A stretch of 11,922 bases of DNA from Caldithrix sp. (GTDB lineage: Bacteria; Zhuqueibacterota; Zhuqueibacteria; Oceanimicrobiales; Oceanimicrobiaceae). The first letter of the stretch is position 1, and the number at the start of each line of letters is the position of its first letter. The DNA is taken from positions 1-11,922 of the forward strand of contig SMXE01000152.1 of NCBI GenBank assembly GCA_004357015.1, written 5' to 3'. The position numbers and the translations under genes are program-made. Shown piece by piece: positions 1-8,488 of the stretch. The notes beneath the pieces were generated by a model. It had not been told where the DNA came from. It did not search any database and was given only the letters and a program-made list of their open reading frames with translations.

Positions 1-427
1 AGGTGAGCTTGAATACGCAAAGCAACCGGACCCGCGCAGCCGCGGCAGCTATTTGTCTCAGAATTGGGAAGCCGTGGAAGCTTCCGATCAACTGACGCTG
101 ATTAGTGGCGATCATGAAATTATGCCGGGGGTGTCCGTGCAGGTGACAGGCGGCCACACGCGCGACCACCAGATTCTTAAGATTGAGTCTGATGGGAAAG
201 TGGCGTGCTTCCTGGCTGATCTGGCGCCGACCAGCTCGCATTTGAAGACGCCGTATGTCATGGGATACGACCTCTATCCCAGCACGACGATGCAGATGAA
301 AGAGAAGGTGCTGAAACAGGCTCTGGCAGAAAACTGGCTGCTGCTGTTTGAGCATGCACCAAACGTCAAAGCCGGGTATTTGATTGAGAAAGAGGGTAAA
401 CTGCAAATTGAAAATGTTGAGATTTAG
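1..427 (+). CDS. MBL-fold metallo-hydrolase, C-terminal part (5' end outside window)
   Basis: The frame is open from base 2 to the TAG at 425-427 and enters from the left edge, so only about the last 141 residues are visible. The protein looks like a COG0491-type metallo-beta-lactamase-fold hydrolase. The later metal-ligand landmarks are present in order: the His of GGHTRDHQ, the Asp of FLADLAPT and the His of FEHAP. The hallmark HxHxDH motif would lie upstream, outside the window. The segment around AYDLYP-like 'GYDLYP' and the run before it (RGSYLSQNWEAV) resemble bacterial MBL hydrolases of unknown substrate. An internal TTG at 53 could be mistaken for a start, but the upstream codons continue the protein family without a break. 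Substrate cannot be predicted: lactonase, phosphotriesterase-like and thioesterase activities all occur in this fold. The gene is separated from the next by 170 bases and a hairpin, so it is probably not in the thiolase operon. Confidence 0.85.
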   Translation, partial: GELEYAKQPDPRSRGSYLSQNWEAVEASDQLTLISGDHEIMPGVSVQVTGGHTRDHQILKIESDGKVACFLADLAPTSSHLKTPYVMGYDLYPSTTMQMKEKVLKQALAENWLLLFEHAPNVKAGYLIEKEGKLQIENVEI

Positions 428-467
428 ATATTTAACTGCGCTGAGCACTGACCACTGCAAAAAGCAA

Positions 468-527
468 GATGTGTAAAGAGAGTCATTTTTTGACTGTCTC
501 TTTTGCTATTTGAGGGTTTTACACATC
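468..527 (+). terminator. Nested inverted repeat, probable terminator or regulatory hairpin
   Basis: The outer arms GATGTGTAAA (468-477) and TTTACACATC (518-527) are perfect 10-base complements. Inside them, AAAGAG-AGTCA (475-485) pairs with TGACT-gt-CTCTTT (491-503) across a five-T loop with a two-base bulge. The inner stem is followed by TTTTGCTATTT, a weak U-rich tail, so it can serve as an intrinsic terminator for the upstream hydrolase gene. The A bases at 475-477 belong to both stems, so the full inner stem and the full outer stem partly compete. A DNA operator role for the outer arms is possible but their 40-base spacing is long. The sequence shows the structure; its function is inferred. 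Confidence 0.5.
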
Positions 528-597
528 GTATCTTCGTCGCACTCGGCGTCCTCCGCAGTCAGAGTTTTTCGTAGAGGATTGAACAGGAGTAGAGATC

Positions 598-1782
598 ATG
601 TCAAACATGAAAGAAGTCGTTATCGCAAGCGCCTGCCGTACGCCCATTGGCTCGCTGCAGGGCACTTTGAGTTCATTGCCCGGGCCCAAGCTGGGTAGTA
701 TTGTGATCAAGGAAGCGCTGCAGCGAGCGGGCATCGGCGGCCAGGATGTGAGTGAGGTGATCATGGGGGAAGTCCTGCCGGCAGGCGTTGGCCAGGCGCC
801 GGCGCGTCAGGCCTCCATCGGGGCGGGCATTCCGAATTCCGTGCCCTGCATGACCATCAACAAAGTGTGTGGCTCTGGCCTGAAGTCCGTGATGCTGGCG
901 GCGCAAGCCATCATGGTCGGCGACGCTGACATCGTGGTGGCAGGCGGCATGGAGAGCATGTCGAACGCGCCTTACCTGCTGAGCAAAGCGCGTACCGGCT
1001 ATCGTCTGGGGCATGGAGAGCTTATCGATAGCATGATCAAGGATGGGCTGTGGGACGTGTACAACGACTACCACATGGGCCTTGCGGCCGAACTTTGCGC
1101 CTCGGAGTGCAATGTGCCGCGGGCGGCGCAGGATGAATTCGCCATCAATTCCTACAAAAAAGCTATTGACGCCCAGCGCAATGGTTACTTCAAAGATGAA
1201 ATCGTTCCCGTTGAAATACCGCAACGCAAGGGTGATCCCATTCTGGTCACCGAAGATGAAGAGCCGGGTCGCGCCAACTTCGAGAAAATACCGACCCTGC
1301 GGCCGGTCTTCAAAAAGGACGGCACGGTTACCGCTGCCAACGCATCGTCTATCAACGATGGCGCTGCTGCCTGTGTGGTGATGTCAAAGGCACGAGCGGA
1401 GAAGCTGGGTATCGAGCCGTTGGCGACCATTGTGGCGCAGGCTTCTGCTGCCAAAGCCCCGGAGTGGTTCACCACTGCGCCGGCCGACGCGATGAAGAAA
1501 ATACTGGATCGCGCAAATTTGAAGTTGGAAGAAATCGACCTTTTTGAAGTCAACGAGGCGTTTGCCGTGGTGAATCTGGCAGTGGCGGGAGAACTGGGCA
1601 TTGATTTAGAAAAGATGAACATACACGGCGGCGCAGTTGCATTGGGACATCCCATCGGCGCCAGCGGGGCGCGTATTTTAACCACACTTTTGTTCGCCAT
1701 GAAGCGCTACCACAAAAAACGCGGATTGGCGACGCTCTGCATTGGCGGTGGCGAGGCTTCGGCGGTGATTGTGGAGAGGTAG
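598..1782 (+). CDS. thl: Acetyl-CoA C-acetyltransferase (thiolase)
   Basis: A thiolase of 394 residues, the usual size for biosynthetic and degradative bacterial thiolases. It condenses two acetyl-CoA to acetoacetyl-CoA or cleaves 3-ketoacyl-CoA in the reverse direction, in the cytoplasm. The nucleophilic cysteine is Cys91 in NKVCGSG. NEAFAV precedes the [10 protein letters not shown] motif with catalytic His351, and the acid/base cysteine is Cys381 in CIGGG. All three key residues are present. The start ATG at 598 has AGGAG at 585-589, eight bases upstream; a second Met three codons later is less well placed. It is the first gene of a run with the two dehydrogenases, only four bases from the next. 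Direction of flux and chain-length preference (acetoacetyl-CoA versus longer or methyl-branched ketoacyl-CoA) cannot be read from sequence, so the symbol is a functional label. Confidence 0.95.
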   Translation: MSNMKEVVIASACRTPIGSLQGTLSSLPGPKLGSIVIKEALQRAGIGGQDVSEVIMGEVLPAGVGQAPARQASIGAGIPNSVPCMTINKVCGSGLKSVMLAAQAIMVGDADIVVAGGMESMSNAPYLLSKARTGYRLGHGELIDSMIKDGLWDVYNDYHMGLAAELCASECNVPRAAQDEFAINSYKKAIDAQRNGYFKDEIVPVEIPQRKGDPILVTEDEEPGRANFEKIPTLRPVFKKDGTVTAANASSINDGAAACVVMSKARAEKLGIEPLATIVAQASAAKAPEWFTTAPADAMKKILDRANLKLEEIDLFEVNEAFAVVNLAVAGELGIDLEKMNIHGGAVALGHPIGASGARILTTLLFAMKRYHKKRGLATLCIGGGEASAVIVER

Positions 1783-1786
1783 AGAG

Positions 1787-2641
1787 ATGGACATCAAGAA
1801 CGTAACAGTAATCGGCGCCGGCACCATGGGCAACGGCATCGCGCATGTGTTTGGCGTCTCTGGATTTTCGGTTAGTCTGATTGATACGCAGCAGGCGTTT
1901 CTCGATCGCGCGCTGGCAACCATCGAGAAGAATCTTTCGCGCCAGGTGGCAAAGGAAAAAATCACGCAGGAAGAGGCAGATGGCTGCCTGAAACGGATTC
2001 AACCCACCCTTGATTTGGATTCCGCAAAGGACTCAGAGCTTGTGGTGGAAGCTGCCACTGAGAATCCGGACATCAAGAAAGAACTTTTTGCCAAACTGGA
2101 TGAAATCTGTCCGGCAGAGACCGTACTGGCTTCGAATACTTCCTCGATTTCGATAACGGAAATCGCCGCCGCAACGAAGCGGCCGGAACATGTGGTCGGC
2201 ATGCACTTTTTCAACCCGGTGCCGGTCATGCAACTCGTGGAAGTCATTCGCGGGCTGGCAACTTCAGATAAGGTGTTCAGTTTTATCATGGAGCTGAGCA
2301 AAAAATTGAGTAAAACACCGGTAGCTGTCAACGACTATCCGGGCTTTGTGTCCAATCGCGTCCTGATGCCGATGATCAACGAAGCGATTTTCTGCATCAT
2401 GGAGGGCGTTGCGGACAAAGAGGCGGTGGACACGGTAATGAAGCTCGGTATGGCGCATCCGATGGGCCCGCTGGCGCTGGCAGACTTCATCGGGCTGGAT
2501 GTTTGCCTGCACATCATGAAGGTGCTGCATGAAAGTCTTGGGGACGACAAGTACCGGCCTTGTCCGTTGCTAATGAAGATGGTGGCGGCCGGATTCCTCG
2601 GCAGAAAAACCGGTAAAGGTTTCTACGACTATTCGAACTAA
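1787..2641 (+). CDS. hbd: 3-hydroxybutyryl-CoA (3-hydroxyacyl-CoA) dehydrogenase
   Basis: A 284-residue single-function enzyme that interconverts 3-hydroxyacyl-CoA and 3-oxoacyl-CoA with NAD(P). The N-terminal Rossmann fold carries GAGTMG at residues 10-15. The family signature [14 protein letters not shown] spans 140-153. Ser119, His140, Glu152 and Asn190 have the same relative spacing as the active-site residues of well-studied members, so the enzyme should be active. The C-terminal helical domain ends with [11 protein letters not shown]. The start is ATG 1787, four bases after the thiolase stop, with a GGAGAGG-like site at 1773-1779; an in-frame TTG at 1769 lies inside the thiolase gene and is less likely. 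The size and lack of a crotonase domain match the stand-alone Hbd type rather than FadB fusions. It is almost certainly co-transcribed with its neighbours. Confidence 0.95.
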   Translation: MDIKNVTVIGAGTMGNGIAHVFGVSGFSVSLIDTQQAFLDRALATIEKNLSRQVAKEKITQEEADGCLKRIQPTLDLDSAKDSELVVEAATENPDIKKELFAKLDEICPAETVLASNTSSISITEIAAATKRPEHVVGMHFFNPVPVMQLVEVIRGLATSDKVFSFIMELSKKLSKTPVAVNDYPGFVSNRVLMPMINEAIFCIMEGVADKEAVDTVMKLGMAHPMGPLALADFIGLDVCLHIMKVLHESLGDDKYRPCPLLMKMVAAGFLGRKTGKGFYDYSN

Positions 2642-2667
2642 TGAACCAAACCGCGATGAGGCTTTAG

Positions 2668-3807
2668 ATGGATTTTCAATTGACTGAAGAGCAAAAACTC
2701 ATTCAACAAACAGCGAGGGAATTCGCCCGGAACGAAGTGGCTAAGGACGCTGCCGAACGCGACCAAAAGGAGGAATTCCCGGCGCACCATGTGCGGACAA
2801 TGGCTGAGTTGGGGTTCATGGGCATGACGGTAGCGCCGGAATACGGCGGCTCCGGGCTCGATTCAATTAGCTACGTCATCGTGATCGAGGAACTGTCAAA
2901 GGCGGATGCTTCGGTTGGCGTGATTTGTTCGGTGAACAATTCTCTGGTCTGTTTTGGGATTGAGCACTATGGCAGCGATGCGACCAAACAAAAGTACCTG
3001 GTTCCACTCGCCAAAGGTGAAAAACTCGGGGCGTTTTGCCTATCCGAACCCGGCTCGGGCTCGGACGCATCAAGCATGACCACCACGGCTGTGCTGAAAG
3101 ATGGCAACTACCTCCTCAACGGTACCAAGAACTGGATCACCAACGGCAAGAATGCCGATACCTACGTGATTACGGCGCATACGGATCCGACCGGGGGACA
3201 CCGTGGCATCAGCGTGTTTGTTGTGGAAAAAAGCTTTCCCGGTTTCTTCATTGGCAACAAGGAAAAAAAGCTTGGCATTCGCAGTTCAGATACAGTTACG
3301 ATTAACCTCGATGATTGTGTTGTGCCCCGTGAGAATAGGCTCGGGAAGGAAGGTGAAGGCTTCAAGATTGCGATGCAGACGCTGGACGGCGGGCGCATCG
3401 GCATTGCGGCGCAAGCGCTCGGGATCGCACAGGCTTCGCTCGAAGCAGCCGTCGAGTACGCCAAGGAACGCGTGCAATTCGGAAAACCGATCGCCAGTTT
3501 TCAGGCGATTCAATTCAAACTAGCCGATATGGAGACGCGCATTAACGCTGCCCGTTTACTGACTTATCAGGCGGCCTGGCGCAAGGATCAGGGAGTAAAC
3601 TTTACAACGGAAGCAGCCAAGGCAAAAGTTTTTGCTTCTGAAACGGCAGTCTATGCCAGCACAGAGGCGGTGCAGATTTTTGGCGCCAATGGTTATCTGA
3701 AAGACTACCCTGTGGAAAAGTACATGCGCGATTCAAAAATCACTGAGATTTACGAAGGCACCTCTGAGATTCAAAGAATCGTAATCGGACGCAGCCTCGT
3801 GAAATGA
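2668..3807 (+). CDS. bcd: Acyl-CoA dehydrogenase, short-chain (butyryl-CoA dehydrogenase-like)
   Basis: A 379-residue flavoprotein that converts a short acyl-CoA to its 2-enoyl-CoA, or the reverse when coupled to a suitable electron carrier. The FAD/substrate motif [12 protein letters not shown] lies at 123-134 and KNWITNG at 154-160. The C-terminal [12 protein letters not shown] places the catalytic base at Glu363, the position used by short-chain and butyryl-CoA dehydrogenases rather than the relocated base of isovaleryl- and long-chain enzymes. ATG 2668 follows TGAGG at 2657-2661. The 26-base gap to hbd indicates one operon. No electron-transfer flavoprotein genes are visible here, so the electron partner is encoded elsewhere and there is no local support for an electron-bifurcating Bcd-EtfAB complex. 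Substrates could also be 2-methylbutyryl- or isobutyryl-CoA, given the aminotransferase next door. Confidence 0.92.
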   Translation: MDFQLTEEQKLIQQTAREFARNEVAKDAAERDQKEEFPAHHVRTMAELGFMGMTVAPEYGGSGLDSISYVIVIEELSKADASVGVICSVNNSLVCFGIEHYGSDATKQKYLVPLAKGEKLGAFCLSEPGSGSDASSMTTTAVLKDGNYLLNGTKNWITNGKNADTYVITAHTDPTGGHRGISVFVVEKSFPGFFIGNKEKKLGIRSSDTVTINLDDCVVPRENRLGKEGEGFKIAMQTLDGGRIGIAAQALGIAQASLEAAVEYAKERVQFGKPIASFQAIQFKLADMETRINAARLLTYQAAWRKDQGVNFTTEAAKAKVFASETAVYASTEAVQIFGANGYLKDYPVEKYMRDSKITEIYEGTSEIQRIVIGRSLVK

Positions 3808-3840
3808 CGTTACCGGCTTTGAACGCTCAGGGAACATTTT

Positions 3841-3864
3841 ATGTTTCTTCGCATTCTTATATGA
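3841..3864 (+). CDS. Candidate seven-codon leader peptide (MFLRILI) upstream of ilvE
   Basis: ATG TTT CTT CGC ATT CTT ATA TGA encodes Met-Phe-Leu-Arg-Ile-Leu-Ile. AGGGA at 3829-3833 sits seven bases before the ATG, a proper Shine-Dalgarno. Four of the six residues after Met are Leu or Ile, and the next gene is the aminotransferase that makes or degrades exactly these amino acids. Leader peptides rich in the regulated amino acid are the sensing part of classical attenuators (ilv, leu, his, trp). A stem-loop starts two bases after the stop. It is too short to be judged by coding statistics, so this is an inference from position, composition and the ribosome site; it could be chance. Confidence 0.45.
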   Translation: MFLRILI

Positions 3865-3888
3865 ACAACCCGCATCCGAATGCGGTTG
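3850..3888 (+). promoter_or_regulatory. Candidate attenuator: two mutually exclusive stems in the ilvE leader
   Basis: Stem A pairs CAACC (3866-3870) plus GCAT (3872-3875) with ATGC (3880-3883) plus GGTTG (3884-3888), with C3871 bulged and a four-base loop CCGA. Stem B pairs CGCATTC (3850-3856), which is the Arg-Ile-Leu codons of the leader frame, with GAATGCG (3878-3884), a perfect seven-base match. The two stems share 3880-3884, so only one can form at a time. The ilvE ribosome site GGAGG (3898-3902) begins ten bases after stem A. There is no U-tract after the stem, so a simple intrinsic terminator is not supported; translational control, processing or transcriptional pausing are alternatives. 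Confidence 0.42.
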
Positions 3889-3910
3889 CCAAATACCGGA
3901 GGATTTGATT

Positions 3911-4837
3911 ATGTCTGGATTTTTAGAAGATGGAAAAATCTGGTTTAACGGAAAAACGATAGATTGGAAGGACGCCAAGGTTCACGTGATGTGCCATGTT
4001 CTGCACTACGGTTCTTCCGTTTTTGAGGGAATCCGCTGCTACAAGACGCCGAAAGGCCCGGCCATTTTTCGACTGAACGATCACGTTCGTCGGCTGTTTG
4101 ACTCGGCCAAAATTTACCGCATGCCGATGCCGTTTTCCCAGGAGGAGATTTTTCAGGCGTGTATCGACGTTATAAAGGCGAATAATTTGGAGGAAGCCTA
4201 CCTCAGGCCCATCGCGTTTCGCGGTTATGGCAGCTTAGGGGTGGACCCACGGGACACGCCCATGGAAGTTGTGGTCGCTGCCATGAGTTGGGGCAAGTAC
4301 CTCGGCGATGAAGCCATCAACGTCGGCGTGGACGTGCGGGTGTCATCGTGGACCCGGATGAGCCCGAACACCTTCCCTGCCATGGCGAAGTCCGGCGCGA
4401 ATTACATGAACTCACAGCTCATCAATCTTGAAGCCAAAGCCGATGGCTACGTTGAAGGGATTGGCCTGGACGCCAATGGTTTCGTGAGCGAGGGCAGTGG
4501 TGAAAACATTTTCGTGGTTCGGGACGGCAAGATTGCGACGCCGCCGCTGTCAGCATCGATTTTGCCTGGCCTTACAAGGGACTGTGTTATGAAGCTCGCC
4601 GGCGATCTCGGGTACACCGTAGAAGAAAGGAACATCCCGCGCGAATCGTTGTATATTGCTGACGAGGTATTTTTCACCGGTACCGCAGCGGAAGTGAGTC
4701 CGATCAAATCCATCGACCGGATTCCTATCGGGGAAGGACGCCGCGGCCCCATAACGGAAAAGCTGCAAAAGCGGTTCTTTGGCGTTTTGTCCGGCGAAGT
4801 TGAAGACAAGTACGGCTGGTTGACTTTCATCGCATAG
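3911..4837 (+). CDS. ilvE: Branched-chain amino acid aminotransferase
   Basis: A 308-residue class IV, pyridoxal-phosphate-dependent aminotransferase that exchanges the amino group between Leu, Ile or Val and 2-oxoglutarate/glutamate in the cytoplasm. The PLP lysine is Lys160 in AMAKSGANY, and the cofactor-contacting glutamate is Glu194 in [34 protein letters not shown] and the N-terminal [13 protein letters not shown] region are typical of IlvE group enzymes rather than D-amino acid transaminase or aminodeoxychorismate lyase. The length matches E. coli IlvE closely. ATG 3911 is chosen because GGAGG lies eight bases upstream (3898-3902); an in-frame TTG at 3905 would be too close to that site. 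A 103-base gap with a candidate leader peptide separates it from the acyl-CoA dehydrogenase, and nusB follows after four bases. It may be anabolic, or catabolic together with the upstream genes. Confidence 0.95.
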   Translation: MSGFLEDGKIWFNGKTIDWKDAKVHVMCHVLHYGSSVFEGIRCYKTPKGPAIFRLNDHVRRLFDSAKIYRMPMPFSQEEIFQACIDVIKANNLEEAYLRPIAFRGYGSLGVDPRDTPMEVVVAAMSWGKYLGDEAINVGVDVRVSSWTRMSPNTFPAMAKSGANYMNSQLINLEAKADGYVEGIGLDANGFVSEGSGENIFVVRDGKIATPPLSASILPGLTRDCVMKLAGDLGYTVEERNIPRESLYIADEVFFTGTAAEVSPIKSIDRIPIGEGRRGPITEKLQKRFFGVLSGEVEDKYGWLTFIA

Positions 4838-4841
4838 TTTG

Positions 4842-5291
4842 ATGATCAGAGCGAGAAGAAGGGCGCGAGAAGCTGCTCTCAGGGCAATGTACGCGCACGA
4901 GATGTCCGGCAACCCTCTGGAAAGTGTCATCGAAAACATGATACAGAGCCTGAATGAGGACGACAAACTCAAGCGTTTCGCCGTGGAGTTGCTTCGTGCG
5001 AGCGCAGAGCATAAAGATGAACTCGAAAAGCTCATTGTTTCTCGGGCGCAGAATTGGGAGTTCGACCGCATCGCCATTCTGGACAAACTGATCATGCGCA
5101 TGGCCATTTGCGAGTTTCTGCATTTTGAGGACATTCCGCCAAAAGTGTCAATTGACGAGGCCATCGAAATTTCAAAAACGTATAGCACGGAAAAGAGCGG
5201 CACGTTCATCAACGGCGTCCTCGATGGCGTGCTGAACCAATTAAAGGGAGATGGGCTTCTCAAAAAAAGCGGCCGTGGACTGAACGAGTAG
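4842..5291 (+). CDS. nusB: Transcription antitermination factor NusB
   Basis: A 149-residue all-helical RNA-binding protein that, with NusE (S10), joins the antitermination complex on rRNA operon transcripts. The basic N-terminus (RARRRAREAALRAMYAHE) and the conserved block NWEFDRIAILDKLIMRMA (71-88), then DIPPKVSIDEAIEISK (97-112) and FINGVLDGVLNQL (122-134), are diagnostic. Length is normal. The start ATG 4842 is four bases after the ilvE stop, preceded in frame by TTG 4839; an in-frame TGA at 4821 excludes longer versions. No Shine-Dalgarno is visible, so translation may be coupled to that of ilvE. The short C-terminal tail (KKSGRGLNE) beyond the NusB fold is charged and probably disordered. 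Confidence 0.95.
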   Translation: MIRARRRAREAALRAMYAHEMSGNPLESVIENMIQSLNEDDKLKRFAVELLRASAEHKDELEKLIVSRAQNWEFDRIAILDKLIMRMAICEFLHFEDIPPKVSIDEAIEISKTYSTEKSGTFINGVLDGVLNQLKGDGLLKKSGRGLNE

Positions 5292-5317
5292 CGCGGGGGT
5301 CGCGTGGCAAGCCCGGC

Positions 5318-5330
5318 GCGGCGTAGCCGC
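5318..5330 (+). repeat. Small GC-rich hairpin in nusB-secA gap
   Basis: GCGGC (5318-5322) and GCCGC (5326-5330) form a perfect five-pair stem with a three-base loop GTA in the 72-base gap between nusB and secA. No T-run follows, so it is not a standard intrinsic terminator. The rest of the gap shows only the secA ribosome site. It may be incidental in a G+C-rich patch. Confidence 0.3.
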
Positions 5331-5363
5331 AAGTGCAATGAGCAAACAGGTCAGGAACAGTAA

Positions 5364-8300
5364 ATGATTTTAAATCTGGTATCAAAAGTATTTGGCAGTA
5401 AACACGACAGAGACGTAAAGCGATTACAGCCGAAAGTCGATGAAATAAACGGTCATGTCGAGCAGTTGGAAGGCTTGTCGGATGAGGAACTGCAGCGCAA
5501 GACCGATGAATTCAAGGCCAAAATTGCCGAAGCAACTCAGAAGGTCAGGAACGAGATTGAGGAACTTCGGGATGTGCTGCACGGCGATATGAGCTCCGAA
5601 GATAAAGCGAACGGTTCCGGGGATGAAGAGCTTGAAGAACAGGAATCCGAGTTGGAGAGGATCCGCCACCGCATCGAATCGCTTGAGAAAGAAGAGCACA
5701 AAATCATTGAAGAGACGCTAAATGAGATTCTGCCTGAGGCGTTTGCCGTGGTAAAACTGGCTTGCAAGCGTCTCCTGGGTAGGAAGTGGAACGTTTGTGC
5801 TCAGGAAACCAAATGGGACATGGTTCCGTACGACGTGCAGCTTATCGGCGCAGTCGTGCTGCACGAAGGCAAGATTACTGAAATGGCTACCGGCGAGGGT
5901 AAGACCCTGGTCGCCACCATGCCCATGTACTTGAATGCTCTGCCCGGCAAAGGCGTGCATCTGGTGACAGTCAACGATTATCTTGCGCGTCGCGACTGCG
6001 AGTGGATGGGCGAGATTTACAAATTTCTTGGCCTGACCATCGACTACATCGAAGGCGGGATGGAACCGGCCCGGCGCCGGCAATCTTACGCAGCGGATAT
6101 CACCTATGGCACGAACAACGAGTTCGGGTTCGATTATTTGCGCGACAACATGTCAGTGCGCCTCGAAGACAAGGTGCAGCGAGGCCACAACTATGCCATC
6201 GTTGACGAGGTGGATTCTGTCCTCATCGACGAAGCGCGCACGCCGCTGATTATCTCAGGTCCGGTGGAGCACTCCACGCACCGCTATGATGAAATGAAGC
6301 CCAGAGTTGAGGAGCTCATCCGCAAACAGACCATGCTGGTAAACAGCATCGTGGCGGAAGGCCAAAAATTCATGAGCGATGGGGAAGAATACGAAGCCGG
6401 CATCAAATTGCTGGTGGCATCCCGTGGTGCGCCGAAAAATAATAAACTGACCAAGCTCTTGCATGAGGTTGGGGTCAAAAAATTAATTCGACGGGTTGAA
6501 AACGACTACATTCGCGATAAGAAGATGCATGAGATCGATGAAGAACTCTACTTTGCCATCGACGAAAAAGCGCACACTATCGATGTGACGGAAAAGGGAC
6601 GGGATGCCCTGTCGCCGAATGACCCTGAGATGTTCGTCCTGCCCGACCTCTCCGAAAGGCTGCACGAGATCGAAAGCGATGAAACATTTTCTAACGAGGA
6701 AAAGAACGCAGGGAAGCGTGAATTGCAGGAAGAATATTCGGAAAAGAGTGAACGCCTGCACAACATCTCCCAACTTTTACGGGCCTACTCATTGTTCGAG
6801 AAGGATGTCGAGTATGTCGTCTCCGACGGCAAGGTCATGATCGTGGATGAGTTTACCGGCCGGTTGATGCCCGGGCGGCGCTATAGCGACGGTTTGCATC
6901 AGGCGCTGGAGGCGAAAGAGGGCGTCAAGATTGAACGGGAAACCCAGACGCTGGCCACCATCACCCTGCAAAATTACTTCCGGCTCTACAAAAAATTGGC
7001 CGGAATGACCGGTACGGCCGAAACTGAGGCTGGTGAATTCTGGGAGATTTACAAACTCGACGTGGTGGTGATTCCGACGAATGTGCCGGTCCAGCGTTCT
7101 GATTATGAAGATCAAATTTATCGCACCAAGCGCGAAAAATACAAGGCCATCATCGATGAGCTTGCCGAGTTGAACGAACAGAAACGCCCCGTGCTGGTGG
7201 GTACCGTTTCAGTGGAAGTCTCGGAAACGCTCAGCCGCATGCTGAAGCGCCGGGGAGTTCCGCACAATGTTTTGAACGCCAAGCAACATCAACGTGAAGC
7301 TGAGATCATCTCACGTGCCGGCGAGCCGGGCGCAGTCACCATTGCCACCAACATGGCGGGCCGGGGCACCGATATTAAACTCGGAGCCGGAGTGGCAAAA
7401 AATCTTCGCGGCCTGCATATCATCGGCACCGAACGCCACGAGTCGCGCCGCATCGACCGCCAGTTGCGCGGCCGCAGCGGACGTCAGGGTGATCCGGGAT
7501 CTTCGCGTTTTTACCTTTCCCTCGAAGATGACCTAATGCGCTTGTTCCAATCCGACCGGGTTGCCGGTATCATGGATCGTCTCGGTGTAGAAGAGGGCGA
7601 GGTGATTCAGCATTCGATGATAACGAAATCCATCGAACGAGCGCAGAAGCGGGTAGAAGGCCACAATTTTGAGATTCGGAAGCATCTGCTTGAGTATGAC
7701 GATGTCATGAATCAGCAGCGTGAGGTGATCTACACCAAGCGTGCGCACGCGCTTGAAGGTGAGAACCTAAAGGAAGAATATCTTGAAATCATCGGGGATT
7801 TCGTCGAAAACAAGATTCGGAGGTTCACCGAGGAAGACACGTATTCCGAGGAATGGGATTGGGATGGTCAACGCGATGCATTCCGCAAAACCATGCTCAT
7901 GGAGATACCTTTTAGCGAAAACGGCACCTCCGGAATTAACCAGGCCGATCTTTTTGAAAAAATCTACGAGTCCGCACAGAATCACTATGAGCGGCGGGAA
8001 CGGGATTTCGGCGAAAAGTTGATGCGCCATCTCGAACGAATAGCCATGCTGCGTGTCATCGACGAGCGCTGGCGCGAGCATCTTTATGAGATGGATCAAC
8101 TTAAGGAGGGAATCGGCCTCAGAGCCTACGGACAAAAGAATCCACTGCTCGAATACAAGTCTGAGGGCTTCCGCATGTTCACGCAAATGCTGGACATGAT
8201 CAATGAACAAGTGCTCGAGTTGATTTTCAAAGCGCAGGTGCAAACGGAACCGATGATGGCAAGGCGCAGAATGCCGGAGCAAATGACGACGGTTCACGAT

Positions 8301-8480
8301 TCCAGCGAAGGAATGGGGTTTGCAGGCGCGCCGCAGCGTAGCGCCATGGCGGAAGCGGCGGAACAATCGCGCGGCGCGAAACGTCAGCCGGTGGTGGTTA
8401 GTGAAAAAGTGGGGCGCAATCATCCTTGCCCATGCGGCAGCGGGAAGAAGTACAAGAAATGTCACGGGGCCTTGCAATAA
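5364..8480 (+). CDS. secA: Preprotein translocase ATPase SecA
   Basis: The 1038-residue motor ATPase of the Sec pathway, which drives unfolded preproteins through SecYEG at the cytoplasmic membrane. Walker A is MATGEGKT (174-181), Walker B DEVDS (281-285), and helicase motifs TNMAGRGTD (662-670) and the following arginine-rich [19 protein letters not shown] are intact. The extreme C-terminus holds the SecB/lipid-binding zinc motif, ligands Cys1022, Cys1024, Cys1033 and His1034. The protein is over 130 residues longer than E. coli SecA because of three insertions: an acidic, coiled-coil-like segment at about 55-122, an extra piece at about 141-154 just before [12 protein letters not shown], and a segment at about 326-395. 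I associate this pattern with Bacteroidetes-type SecA. ATG 5364 has AGGA seven bases upstream. A 72-base gap follows nusB. Confidence 0.98.
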   Translation: MILNLVSKVFGSKHDRDVKRLQPKVDEINGHVEQLEGLSDEELQRKTDEFKAKIAEATQKVRNEIEELRDVLHGDMSSEDKANGSGDEELEEQESELERIRHRIESLEKEEHKIIEETLNEILPEAFAVVKLACKRLLGRKWNVCAQETKWDMVPYDVQLIGAVVLHEGKITEMATGEGKTLVATMPMYLNALPGKGVHLVTVNDYLARRDCEWMGEIYKFLGLTIDYIEGGMEPARRRQSYAADITYGTNNEFGFDYLRDNMSVRLEDKVQRGHNYAIVDEVDSVLIDEARTPLIISGPVEHSTHRYDEMKPRVEELIRKQTMLVNSIVAEGQKFMSDGEEYEAGIKLLVASRGAPKNNKLTKLLHEVGVKKLIRRVENDYIRDKKMHEIDEELYFAIDEKAHTIDVTEKGRDALSPNDPEMFVLPDLSERLHEIESDETFSNEEKNAGKRELQEEYSEKSERLHNISQLLRAYSLFEKDVEYVVSDGKVMIVDEFTGRLMPGRRYSDGLHQALEAKEGVKIERETQTLATITLQNYFRLYKKLAGMTGTAETEAGEFWEIYKLDVVVIPTNVPVQRSDYEDQIYRTKREKYKAIIDELAELNEQKRPVLVGTVSVEVSETLSRMLKRRGVPHNVLNAKQHQREAEIISRAGEPGAVTIATNMAGRGTDIKLGAGVAKNLRGLHIIGTERHESRRIDRQLRGRSGRQGDPGSSRFYLSLEDDLMRLFQSDRVAGIMDRLGVEEGEVIQHSMITKSIERAQKRVEGHNFEIRKHLLEYDDVMNQQREVIYTKRAHALEGENLKEEYLEIIGDFVENKIRRFTEEDTYSEEWDWDGQRDAFRKTMLMEIPFSENGTSGINQADLFEKIYESAQNHYERRERDFGEKLMRHLERIAMLRVIDERWREHLYEMDQLKEGIGLRAYGQKNPLLEYKSEGFRMFTQMLDMINEQVLELIFKAQVQTEPMMARRRMPEQMTTVHDSSEGMGFAGAPQRSAMAEAAEQSRGAKRQPVVVSEKVGRNHPCPCGSGKKYKKCHGALQ

Positions 8481-8488
8481 GCCTTGCT

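Noticed and set aside
490..512. TTGACT with TATTTG downstream as a promoter for thl
   Set aside because: The spacing is only 11 bases, too short for a standard promoter, and the -35-like part is one arm of the hairpin.
469..513. Fourteen-codon frame (MCKESHFLTVSFAI) covering the inner hairpin upstream of thl, considered as a second leader peptide
   Set aside because: There is no Shine-Dalgarno before its ATG, no clear amino acid bias linked to the operon, and the hairpin alone explains the sequence.
3819..3845. TTGAAC with TATGTT as a promoter for ilvE
   Set aside because: Spacing of 15 and a poor -10; it would start transcription inside the leader frame and remove its ribosome site.
3876..3893. 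The ilvE leader stem-loop as an intrinsic terminator of the thl-hbd-bcd operon
   Set aside because: No T-run follows the stem; the next bases are GCCAAATACC.
4550..5338. Antisense open frame of 262 codons across the ilvE end and all of nusB
   Set aside because: It lies opposite two genes with clear family motifs, its protein is rich in Ser, Arg and Phe without recognisable domains, and it has no ribosome site. It is a shadow frame.
7767..8477. Antisense open frame of 236 codons opposite the secA 3' end
   Set aside because: The composition is that expected from the reverse of SecA codons (His, Leu, Phe rich) and no domain is recognisable.
8469..8487. Direct repeat GCCTTGC (8469-8475 and 8481-8487) at the secA end as an attachment site
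   Set aside because: Only seven bases, no mobile genes nearby, and part of it is the end of the secA coding region.
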